Shown one piece after another: positions 8,095 to 14,781 of a DNA stretch of 56,511 bases. The stretch is from a virus. Location: the IMG/VR virus record IMGVR_UViG_3300032291_003763, positions 1 to 56,511 of that record. One strand, 5' to 3'. Below the pieces are notes generated by a model. That model did no database searches. It was not told the DNA's origin and saw only the letters and a program-made list of their open reading frames with translations. Position 1 is the stretch's first letter; each line of letters opens with the position of its first letter. A program made the position numbers and the translations under genes.

Positions 8095-10833
8095 TCAGTT
8101 GGCTGCAACGGCCAGCATTCGGCTGTCAATGTCATTGGCTTGACGTTGCATCACAATCAGCTGATCCAGTTGCGCTAAAATTTCCGCATTAAACACCTTG
8201 TTGGGCTGTGGCGGCTGTAACTTGTTCACAATGTCTTGAATCACAGACTGCAGATTTTCTGTGATATCAGTGCTCATTGAATCAACAAGATTTGTAACCA
8301 TAGACATGCTATCATCCGGTCGTGACACATCTTGCAACACCGCTGAGTCACGCATGCTGACCTGAACTGCACCATTTTTCATGGGAATCACTGCTTCGTC
8401 CTGGCCTGCTTCGGCCAATAACACATGTTGACCACCAGGTTTGGCTGCAAATACGCCGCCGTCGGCTGCTTTGATAGCAATGTGAACTGGATCAGACCGA
8501 CGATAATTTCCGCCCCATTCTAAACCAAAATCTGCCAATCTGATGCGACTGTTGACATCGGCTGCGTTGGATGCATCCACTGCTGAACCTCGATTGTGAG
8601 CACTGCCTTGACCGCCAAGGCTGACAGGCAAGGCTGGTGTAGTTATACCTGCTGCTGTTGGTTGGGTTGGGCCGCCGCCAGCTTCTTGCCATTTTTTGTA
8701 CAGTCGTTCTTGGTCTTGATCACTGCGAAACGCACTGGTCAACTGCAACTTACCGCCACCTTGTGCTTGATAAGCAGCCACCGCTTGTAGTATACGAGAT
8801 TGAAAGTCAGCTGATAGATATTCAAAATTTTCTTTGCTGCCAGAGGCCGATGAAAATTGAACCATGTCAGTGATTGGTTTGTTTGACTGTTCCTGAGGAG
8901 CAGCAGCAGCGGGCGGTGTACGAGTATTAATCTTGGGCAGTTGAGCTGCTTGATTTGCAGTGTCGGTGCCTTTGTCTCCTTGGCCAGTTTGAGAATTTGT
9001 TTTTTTAGGTTCTGCGTTGATTTTTTTGGTTAAATCATAGGCTTCTTTCACCTGTGGATGAGGAACATTGCCCATGCTGATGCTCAAATCAACTGCTGAC
9101 ATCTGTACCGGAGTCAATGGCTTGCCTGGTAAAACAGGTTGATTGGCCACTAGAATAGCACTGTTGACCACTGGAGTCGGTGATGCTTGTGCCTTGGGCG
9201 CAGGTGCTGCCGCCGGTTTGGGTGTTTGAGATTTGCTGCTGCCGTCAGGGTTCCATCCGCTGGCATATTTGGCATCCCACTGCTGTGCTCGCAGAGGATC
9301 GTTGGGTCTTGGTTTTACTGGTTGTGTGGCATCTGCTGCAAAATCTCTGCCGGCCTGAGCACCACTGGCCACGGCCAGTTCAGGCTGAGTCATTTCTGCC
9401 ACTGGTTTCTGACCTGCTATCATTCCTGCGGCTGCGGCCGCAGTTTCTGCAAACTTGCGCATGGCCGCTGCTGCCAAAGGAGCAGCTTTTTGCACTGTGG
9501 CCTGTAGCGACAGTGTGCTCTCAGTCAAGGCATTGTTGGCCGCAGCCATGTTCTTGGTCATGTCATCCATTTGACCAGCTGTCTGGTCTGCCACATCAGT
9601 CTGAGCCTTTTTGTATTGATCAAACTGACCTGACAACAACACAGCACGTGCCTGCTGTTGTTCTGCATAGCTGATGGCTATGGCATCGTTCTGTTCAAAC
9701 AATGCCTGTTGAGTTCCTTGACGATCACTGTATTCTACCACTCGTTGAGCAATCAGCTTGGCATATTCTACATCTGACAGAGTGCCTTTGCGCACTTGCT
9801 CTTGCAAGGCCTGCACATCCGCCAGGCCCATGCCAAAAAGTTTTTGTGATTCAGCACTGGTGAGATTGCCGCTTTGCAAAGCTCTCAGTGCTTTGGCAGT
9901 TTGTGGCAGTGAATCTGCCAGCAGCTTGTTGGCGTTTTCTAAATTTTTTGCCTGATCTCCCAATCCTCGATTGCGTAGATCTTGCAATGATGCTTGGTAA
10001 CTTTCTTCTTGCAACTCATCTTGACGCATTTTTTCGCGTGTTTTTCGATCCACACCAGTGACTCTGGTCAACGCTGCTTGTTCTTTGATATAGGCCTTGG
10101 CACCGTCGGCTAATTCTAGTGCTGTACGCCCTTGTGTGCGAAAATTCTGCTGCTCTATCTTGATGAACCCCATCAAAGCATCGCGGCGATCATCTTCGGT
10201 CATGCCCAGTTGTGCCATGCCTTGTTGAAAATCGTCCAGGCCAACATTGACCTCGGCCAAACGAGAACGACCTTCAAAAGCAGTGCCACCAAAAGTGGCC
10301 AATTCCCGACTGGCACCGGACATGAGTTCAAGATAACTACCAGCGTCCAACACATTCACACGCATTTTTTGCATGTCACTGAAAAGTCCTGTGAGTCCAT
10401 CGCTGGCAGTGAGTCCTGACTGACTTAGAGTTTGGAATGCATCATATTGTTTGTCTAATTGTTCATTGACTACCTTGGTGGCCTTGACAGCCTTGCCAAT
10501 CAAAAAGGTAATGGCACCCAAAAACAAACCCAAAGGTCCGCCAATGGCAAACAAGGCCTTGCTGGCCGAATCGGCTGCACTGCTGGCCGAATCCAAAGCG
10601 CCATCAAATGCTTTGAGTCCTTTTTCGCCACGATACATGGCAGTGGCAGTGCGACCCACCACGGCGCCCAGATCTGACACAGCTTTCTTGGCCGGTCCGG
10701 CCACTCGTTGTGAAAAGTCTTTGACTCCAGTTTGGGCATCTAGCAGTGCCTGTTGTGTGTTTTGAGAAATTTCACCATAAACTGCCAGTTCACGATTGGC
10801 CTGGGCCAGCAGTTCAGAATATTCTTGTTCCAT
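8095..10833 (-). CDS. Tape-measure-like tail protein with M15/VanY peptidase domain
   Basis: 912 residues from the ATG at 10831-10833; an upstream in-frame extension to 10902 would overlap the divergent gene and lacks conservation with the paralogue. Residues 1-450 match the GH19-bearing neighbour, including GGPLGLFLGAITFL (hydrophobic), FRTQGR, TRVTGVDRKTRE and TLSDVEYAK. A P/A/K-rich linker follows. Residues about 690-795 are a peptidase M15 (D-Ala-D-Ala carboxypeptidase/VanY) domain: LQLTSAFRSDQDQERLY, the zinc-ligand motif GSAHNRGSAVD and the final ligand in SDPVHI. The C-terminal motif AEAGQDEAVIPMKNG is of the kind seen at the ends of tape measure proteins. A late-promoter element lies at 10865-10872. 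I infer a tail-length or hub protein able to cut peptide cross-links. Confidence 0.75.
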   Translation of the reverse strand: MEQEYSELLAQANRELAVYGEISQNTQQALLDAQTGVKDFSQRVAGPAKKAVSDLGAVVGRTATAMYRGEKGLKAFDGALDSASSAADSASKALFAIGGPLGLFLGAITFLIGKAVKATKVVNEQLDKQYDAFQTLSQSGLTASDGLTGLFSDMQKMRVNVLDAGSYLELMSGASRELATFGGTAFEGRSRLAEVNVGLDDFQQGMAQLGMTEDDRRDALMGFIKIEQQNFRTQGRTALELADGAKAYIKEQAALTRVTGVDRKTREKMRQDELQEESYQASLQDLRNRGLGDQAKNLENANKLLADSLPQTAKALRALQSGNLTSAESQKLFGMGLADVQALQEQVRKGTLSDVEYAKLIAQRVVEYSDRQGTQQALFEQNDAIAISYAEQQQARAVLLSGQFDQYKKAQTDVADQTAGQMDDMTKNMAAANNALTESTLSLQATVQKAAPLAAAAMRKFAETAAAAAGMIAGQKPVAEMTQPELAVASGAQAGRDFAADATQPVKPRPNDPLRAQQWDAKYASGWNPDGSSKSQTPKPAAAPAPKAQASPTPVVNSAILVANQPVLPGKPLTPVQMSAVDLSISMGNVPHPQVKEAYDLTKKINAEPKKTNSQTGQGDKGTDTANQAAQLPKINTRTPPAAAAPQEQSNKPITDMVQFSSASGSKENFEYLSADFQSRILQAVAAYQAQGGGKLQLTSAFRSDQDQERLYKKWQEAGGGPTQPTAAGITTPALPVSLGGQGSAHNRGSAVDASNAADVNSRIRLADFGLEWGGNYRRSDPVHIAIKAADGGVFAAKPGGQHVLLAEAGQDEAVIPMKNGAVQVSMRDSAVLQDVSRPDDSMSMVTNLVDSMSTDITENLQSVIQDIVNKLQPPQPNKVFNAEILAQLDQLIVMQRQANDIDSRMLAVAAN

Positions 10834-10864
10834 GTGATTTTGCCTATAAGTACAATGTACTGAA

Positions 10865-10872
10865 TATTTATG
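10865..10872 (-). promoter_or_regulatory. Late promoter element (CATAAATA) for the tape-measure operon
   Basis: The minus strand reads CCCATAAATATTC, matching NATAAATA, 31 bases upstream of the ATG at 10833. It lies in the 47-base gap between divergent genes. Transcription would start near 10859 and run leftward through both tape-measure genes. Confidence 0.55.
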
Positions 10873-10880
10873 GGTAAAAA

Positions 10881-11723
10881 ATGAACCAAAACAGCAATCC
10901 ACTGCGTCAATTTTTTCGACAACCGCAGATCTATCTTAGACTGCCCAGTCAGGGCAACCACTGGCCAGAACACAGTCTTGAATTACCAGTCAACGGTGAA
11001 CTACCTGTATACCCCATGACTGCCATTGATGAAATAACTTACCGCACTCCTGATGCACTGTTCAACGGACAGGCAGTGGTCAATGTGATCCAAAGTTGTG
11101 TGCCGGCTATCAAAAATGCCTGGCACATGCCCAGCGTTGATACCAACAGTGTGTTGATAGCCATACGCATGGCCAGTTACGGGCATGATTTAGAAATTGC
11201 CAGCACCTGCCCCGGTTGCAACGAAAGCAATGACTATACCATGGATCTACGTTCAGTGTTGGATGCCATACGCATGCCCGAGCTTGATCTCAGTCTTGAT
11301 CAAGGAGATCTCAGTGTGTTTTTTGAACCTTTGAGCTATGAAACACAGAATTCTCACAGCCAACGTCAGTTTGAGCTGCAACAGACCATCAATTCAATCA
11401 CCAGATCAGAACTGACCGAAGCAGAAAAACTACAACGCATTTCTGACACTCTCAAAGAAATCACACAAATCACTGTGCGTGTGTTGGCTGCCAGTGTAAA
11501 GGGCATAAAGACCCCACAAGCATTTGTAACTGAAAAACAGCACATTGTGGAGTTCTTGAACAATTGTGATCGCAGCATGTTCAATGCCATCAAAGATCAT
11601 GTGGTAGACCTGCGCACTGCCAGTGATCTAAAACCCGTGGGCCTTAAATGCGTCAATTGCAGCCACGAATACCAACAACCATTGAACTTGGACATGTCGG
11701 ATTTTTTCGAGCCCGCCTCCTAA
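10881..11723 (+). CDS. 26: Baseplate hub assembly protein gp26
   Basis: 280-residue protein of the T4 baseplate protein family typified by gp26 (208 residues in T4), involved in hub assembly. The N-terminus has RQPQIYLRLPSQGNHW followed by LPVYPMTAIDEI and TPDALFNGQAVVNVIQSCVP, a conserved pattern in gp26 homologues of marine phages. Two CxxC pairs are seen, CPGC near residue 110 and CVNC near 257, a possible zinc-binding pair. Seventeen bases before its stop, the frame runs over T TTT TTC (11702-11708), a classic -1 slippery heptamer in the right phase, leading into the overlapping gp51-like frame. It starts 47 bases from the divergent tape-measure gene. Confidence 0.85.
   Translation: MNQNSNPLRQFFRQPQIYLRLPSQGNHWPEHSLELPVNGELPVYPMTAIDEITYRTPDALFNGQAVVNVIQSCVPAIKNAWHMPSVDTNSVLIAIRMASYGHDLEIASTCPGCNESNDYTMDLRSVLDAIRMPELDLSLDQGDLSVFFEPLSYETQNSHSQRQFELQQTINSITRSELTEAEKLQRISDTLKEITQITVRVLAASVKGIKTPQAFVTEKQHIVEFLNNCDRSMFNAIKDHVVDLRTASDLKPVGLKCVNCSHEYQQPLNLDMSDFFEPAS
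11702..11708 (+). other. Candidate programmed -1 frameshift site (T TTT TTC)
   Basis: The gp26 frame reads GA(T TTT TTC) GAG CCC GCC TCC TAA, so the heptamer is in the canonical X XXY YYZ phase. Slipping one base back continues as CGA GCC CGC and so on into the frame of the gp51-like protein, giving a fusion of 276 + 76 residues. Weak downstream pairing exists: TCGAG (11707-11711) with CTCGA (11725-11729), and a hairpin AGCAG/CTGCT at 11736-11749. Confidence 0.55.
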
Positions 11724-11761
11724 TCTCGAGCCCTGAGCAGATTGCTGCTACTGTAGAACGC

Positions 11762-11938
11762 ATGGACAAGGAGGCTGCGCAGATTCGAGAACAAAGTCTA
11801 CGTTTGACCTGGTACATGCGCGGCGGTGTCAACTATGATCAGGTCATGAACATGAGTGCAACCGAAAGAGAAATGATAAATCAATTGGCCAAAGAAAACA
11901 TCGAGACTACCAAGAAAACCAACTTACCATGGTTCTAG
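11762..11938 (+). CDS. 51: gp51-like hub assembly protein, probably made as a gp26 fusion
   Basis: 58 residues from the first ATG after the gp26 stop. The same frame is open from 11648, and the visible coding character (SSPEQIAATVERMDKEAAQ) begins before this ATG. There is no ribosome binding site at 11762, so production as a -1 frameshift product of gp26 is the more attractive model. The core pattern TWYMRGGVNYDQVMNM, ending in NIETTKKTNLPWF, is one I recall from small proteins placed after gp26 in marine T4-like phages and annotated as gp51-type. T4 gp51 itself is larger. The stop overlaps the next gene by 10 bases. Confidence 0.55.
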   Translation: MDKEAAQIREQSLRLTWYMRGGVNYDQVMNMSATEREMINQLAKENIETTKKTNLPWF

Positions 11939-12438
11939 ACCCAGAAATTGTACAAGCTGATATACTGGCATGGAGTGAAAATTTTGTAGAAGTTCCTCAC
12001 CCAGCCCTGGGCGGCTGGCCTCCTTGTCCGTTTGCAAGACAGGCCAGACTGAACAGCACCATACAAGTGCTGACTGGCACTGATCCGTATTTTGATTTAC
12101 GCAACAGATCACGCTGGGGCATGGGCAAATATGAAGTCATTGTGTATGCATACGATCCAGAAGATTGGCCTTATGAACGTTTTCATGTTGCAATTGAGTC
12201 GGCCAACACAGAGTTTTTGCTGGCCTGTGATATCCTTGCACTAGAAGATCACCCTGCCGATGTAGAAGATGTCAACGGTGTGATCATGAATCAAGGCAAA
12301 TATGCCTTGATACTGGTACAGAGTCTCAGCAAGTTAAACACAGCCGCAAAACAAATGGGCACAAAAAATTTTTATCATACTTGGCCTGAAGAATATCTAA
12401 CTGGACTGTTCAATCACAGAGTGGATCCAAGACCATGA
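11929..12438 (+). CDS. Conserved hypothetical protein with WPPCPFA motif
   Basis: 169-residue soluble protein that I cannot assign. The motif GGWPPCPFARQA near residues 23-35 (a Pro-flanked Cys) resembles NLCPFA-type motifs of DUF1415 proteins, but the rest does not align convincingly. The remainder is a mixed alpha/beta sequence with several W and Y and a conserved-looking end (KNFYHTWPEEYLTGLFNHR). The start overlaps the gp51-like stop by 10 bases and its stop overlaps the next start as ATGA, so the four genes 11929-14340 look like one translationally coupled accessory operon downstream of the hub genes. Confidence 0.75.
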   Translation: MVLDPEIVQADILAWSENFVEVPHPALGGWPPCPFARQARLNSTIQVLTGTDPYFDLRNRSRWGMGKYEVIVYAYDPEDWPYERFHVAIESANTEFLLACDILALEDHPADVEDVNGVIMNQGKYALILVQSLSKLNTAAKQMGTKNFYHTWPEEYLTGLFNHRVDPRP

Positions 12439-12869
12439 GCTTGACATTTGCATGCATTGACTTGTCCCAAGTCACTTATCAAGTTAGTCTTGATTCAGAA
12501 TTACTGGACCCTGTGCCTGTGGACGAAGTGCAGAGAGTGTATCGTGCTTACTGTGCTTACAAAAAATTTCACAGTGTGATGCCCATGATACCAGGACGAT
12601 TTTTGGTACCTGGCACTGAAGTTTGGGGTTATCAAGATCACAATCAACTGGTGGCCTGGAGCATGTATCGAGTATGGGATGCACACAGTGTGGTGTGTGA
12701 TCATCATGCCTGGGACTATCAAAATCCCCAACTACAATTGGGCATACGTAGTTTTAAAAACGAATGCGCAATCTATCGAGATCGCGGATTTAAATTTATG
12801 TACTTTGAATCTGTGGCACCCTACATGTTCGACATTGAAGGTTTCAAAATACTAGGGCCACTGGAGTAA
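12435..12869 (+). CDS. Hypothetical protein, possibly GNAT-fold acyltransferase-like
   Basis: 144 residues. The layout VWGYQDHNQLVAWSMYRVWD, then AWDYQNPQLQLGIRSF, and finally FKFMYFESVAPYMFDIEGFK is reminiscent of the strand-helix order of N-acetyltransferase (GNAT) domains: a self-description strand, a helix after a Q/R-x-x-G-like loop (QLQLGIRS), and a terminal phenylalanine strand. The classical acetyl-CoA loop is not clear, so this is a fold guess only. It overlaps its upstream neighbour by 4 bases and is followed 3 bases later by the amidinotransferase gene. Confidence 0.7.
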   Translation: MSLTFACIDLSQVTYQVSLDSELLDPVPVDEVQRVYRAYCAYKKFHSVMPMIPGRFLVPGTEVWGYQDHNQLVAWSMYRVWDAHSVVCDHHAWDYQNPQLQLGIRSFKNECAIYRDRGFKFMYFESVAPYMFDIEGFKILGPLE

Positions 12870-12872
12870 AAC

Positions 12873-13997
12873 ATGTATTCAGTCCACCAACACTGGGATC
12901 CGTTACGAGTATGCATTGTGGGTCGTAGTTATCCACCAGAATTTTATTCTTGGATCACAGTACCACATGTGAGAAGTCTATTTGAAAAAATTGCAATTGA
13001 GACTGAAGAAGATTATCAGAACATAATTAAAAAACTTCAAGAGTTTGGCGTTGAGATTCTACGTCCAGATTTACCTAGTGAAACATTTATCAACGGTCAG
13101 CATGTTCCTCCTCCTATGTCTCCGAGAGATTGGACTGTGATGATTGGTGATAAATTTTACGAAATCCATTCATCAAACTTTCAATCATATAATAAAATAA
13201 AAGATCCGTCTTGGCCCGAGTGTAATAACTGGACGGAATTTAATCAATTGCCTGATTGGATGCAACAAGAATGCATCAAAGTACATAATTTTGGTCTAGA
13301 TCAAATAGTTCGCAAAGAATACAACAAAATTTTTGATCATATTAAAGCACAAGGCAACACCATTGTCAGTAGACCAGACGACCATGTTAATGGTGCCATG
13401 TGTGCAAGAATTGGAAAAGATTTGTATTTTGGTACAAAATCTTACGATCAAGATATTATTGCTTACCAAAGAAAAATTGATGCAACATTCTCTACAACCA
13501 GAAATCACATCGTGAACACCAATGGACACACTGACGGAACCTACTGCCCTGTGGCTCCAGGATTGATCATAAGTTTATGGGATGTGCCCACGTATGCAGA
13601 TACATTTCCTGACTGGGAAGTGGTATATCTTCCAGGACAAAGTTGGGGTGCAGTAAAACCATTTTTGTCTTTAAAAAAGAAAAACAAAGGTCGTTGGTGG
13701 ATTCCGGGCTTTGAACACGATAATGAAGTTATCGACGTTGTAGAACAATGGCTCGGACATTGGACTGGATACGTTGAAGAAACTGTGTTTGATGTCAACA
13801 TGCTGATCATTGATCCAAAAAATGTCATGGTATTCAACTACAACAAGCAAGTATTTGAAGCCTTTGCTAGATATGGCATCACCCCGCATGTGGTTCCTTT
13901 CCGTCATAGATATTTCTGGGACGGTGGCATACACTGTATCACTAGCGATTTACACCGAGAAGGTGTGCAGCAAGATTATTTTCCACAGAGAGGTTAA
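12873..13997 (+). CDS. Amidinotransferase-family (guanidine-modifying superfamily) protein
   Basis: 374 residues. The C-terminal two thirds line up by eye with arginine:glycine amidinotransferase. HTDGTYCPVAPGLIISLWD (His219) corresponds to the H-x-D catalytic-His region, VNMLIIDPKNVMVFNYNKQV to the following beta unit, and GGIHCITSDLHREG (Cys355) to the active-site-Cys motif near the C-terminus. The segment ARIGKDLYFG matches the RxGxDxF block, but the residue aligned with the acidic catalytic residue just before it appears to be Met. Family members transfer an amidino group from arginine or hydrolyse modified arginines, and the substrate here is unknown. AT-richer than the baseplate genes; ribosome binding site GGAG before the ATG. 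Follows the GNAT-like gene and precedes a DUF6614-like gene. Confidence 0.8.
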   Translation: MYSVHQHWDPLRVCIVGRSYPPEFYSWITVPHVRSLFEKIAIETEEDYQNIIKKLQEFGVEILRPDLPSETFINGQHVPPPMSPRDWTVMIGDKFYEIHSSNFQSYNKIKDPSWPECNNWTEFNQLPDWMQQECIKVHNFGLDQIVRKEYNKIFDHIKAQGNTIVSRPDDHVNGAMCARIGKDLYFGTKSYDQDIIAYQRKIDATFSTTRNHIVNTNGHTDGTYCPVAPGLIISLWDVPTYADTFPDWEVVYLPGQSWGAVKPFLSLKKKNKGRWWIPGFEHDNEVIDVVEQWLGHWTGYVEETVFDVNMLIIDPKNVMVFNYNKQVFEAFARYGITPHVVPFRHRYFWDGGIHCITSDLHREGVQQDYFPQRG

Positions 13998-13998
13998 C

Positions 13999-14340
13999 AT
14001 GGATTTATACACAATTTGGGCAGACAAAGAAGATGGTATCTCAGACATTGACTGGGTCACAGGAATGAAAAGTTTTTTTGATCATCTGGTAGAAGAGGGT
14101 CGGATGGAAACCTACAGGATCACCCGTTGCAAGATGGGATTCCGTAGTATCGCTGATATGCCTGAATGGATGATCATCATGGAGTTTCGAGACATGGGCC
14201 AAATGGACTCGGCATTTAAACGTGTTGCCCCACTCAAAGGCGATCTAGAAGTCAAACATCAATCATTCAATCAGTTTGTCAGCGGAAATATTCAACATGC
14301 ATTGTTTAGAGATTGGCCAGATACCAATTTAGATACTTAG
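13999..14340 (+). CDS. DUF6614-like protein
   Basis: 113 residues from the ATG just after the amidinotransferase stop; an upstream in-frame extension lies wholly inside that gene and is not credible. The pattern MDLYTIWADKEDGISDIDWV, RITRCKMGFRS, MEFRDMGQMDSAFKRVAP and ALFRDWPD resembles a small bacterial family of ferredoxin-fold-like proteins that I recall as DUF6614 (Y-x-I-W-x-D start, Y/W-R-(I/L)-x-R-x-K-(L/M)-G-F, A-F-x-x-V-A, L-(Y/F)-R-D-(F/W)-P-D). Function is unknown. Its last codons (14332-14340) form one arm of a perfect 12-bp inverted repeat with 14391-14402. Confidence 0.75.
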   Translation: MDLYTIWADKEDGISDIDWVTGMKSFFDHLVEEGRMETYRITRCKMGFRSIADMPEWMIIMEFRDMGQMDSAFKRVAPLKGDLEVKHQSFNQFVSGNIQHALFRDWPDTNLDT

Positions 14341-14402
14341 AAGATCTCTAACGAGATCTGTTGATTTCACTTCGTTCATCAACTGAATGTCTTCTAAGTA
14401 TC
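14332..14402. repeat. Branched inverted repeat 1 (12-bp outer stem, two inner hairpins)
   Basis: GATACTTAGAAG (14332-14343) pairs perfectly with CTTCTAAGTATC (14391-14402). Inside are ATCTC-TAAC-GAGAT (14344-14357) and GTTGAT/ATCAAC (14360-14365 with 14378-14383). The result is a three-way-junction shape that includes the stop codon of the preceding gene. There is no U-tract, so it is not a plain rho-independent terminator. Confidence 0.8.
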
Positions 14403-14407
14403 ATCTA

Positions 14408-14476
14408 GATACTGTGGTCATAATTCACCGTATGCACGGTGAATTTGAGAGCATCATCTGAGTGACCGCAGTCATC
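14408..14476. repeat. Nested inverted repeat 2 (10-bp hairpin inside a 10-bp stem)
   Basis: The inner hairpin AATTCACCGT (14422-14431) / ACGGTGAATT (14436-14445) is perfect with a 4-base loop. The outer arms ACTGTGGTCA (14411-14420) and TGACCGCAGT (14463-14472) pair over 10 positions with one G-U and extend through GAT/ATC after a one-base bulge. The G-U instead of a Watson-Crick pair is suggestive of selection on RNA rather than on DNA. Confidence 0.8.
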
Positions 14477-14490
14477 TATTTTAAAGAGAT

Positions 14491-14544
14491 TTGTACTTGT
14501 AAAACACACAACTTCTTACGAAATTATATTTCATACAAGCACAA
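14491..14544. repeat. Inverted repeat 3 (11-position stem)
   Basis: TTGTACTTGTA (14491-14501) pairs with TACAAGCACAA (14534-14544) at 10 of 11 positions, enclosing an A-rich 32-base loop. It continues the stem series of the spacer. Confidence 0.7.
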
Positions 14545-14781
14545 CGGAGGCGGTTGACCGGTACCCCCTACTCTAGCTTCACATATCAACGGAACCCTAG
14601 TAATCCGAAATAGATCCAAATTCTATAAGCTGGGGTTGTATCTGTTTCACAGAGCCCCGACCATTTGTTGCCTTAAGTTAGCAATTGCCTTTGACGCCCA
14701 AGAATCTGAATTGGGTATTTCACCAATCCTCAATGGGAGTGAGCCATGTCGCTCACCACAGTGTCTTAATTGTTGCCTATT

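Larger units (their letters stand above)
14341..14781. ncRNA. Candidate structured noncoding region between convergent genes
   Basis: This 441-base gap has no credible protein: its only open frame (14636-14842, plus) has no family features and overlaps the real minus-strand gene. It holds a chain of strong stems: the branched repeat 14332-14402, a second nested repeat 14408-14476, an 11-bp arm pair at 14491-14501/14534-14544 with one mismatch, GGGG/CCCC at 14632-14658 enclosing TCTGT-TTC-ACAGA, CCCAA/TTGGG at 14697-14715, and GTGAGC/GCTCAC at 14739-14756. No tRNA T-arm, tmRNA end or group I intron core could be recognised on either strand. Whether it is an RNA, and on which strand, is not resolved. 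Confidence 0.4.

Noticed and set aside
10834-10902. Upstream extension of the M15-bearing tape-measure gene to 10902
   Set aside because: It would overlap the divergent gp26 start and cover the late promoter; the ATG at 10833 aligns with the start of the paralogue.
13810-13998. Upstream extension of the DUF6614-like gene
   Set aside because: It lies in another frame of the amidinotransferase, and the family-like sequence starts exactly at the ATG at 13999.
14360-14383. Hammerhead-ribozyme-like string on the minus strand (TTGATGA ... GTGAAA)
   Set aside because: The first core base is U instead of C, stem II would have two base pairs, and the same bases form a better 6-bp hairpin, so the match is likely chance.
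14341-14781. tRNA, tmRNA or group I intron in the spacer
   Set aside because: No T-arm (GTTCRANNC), no tmRNA-type ends or tag frame, and no recognisable P7/R-S core on either strand.
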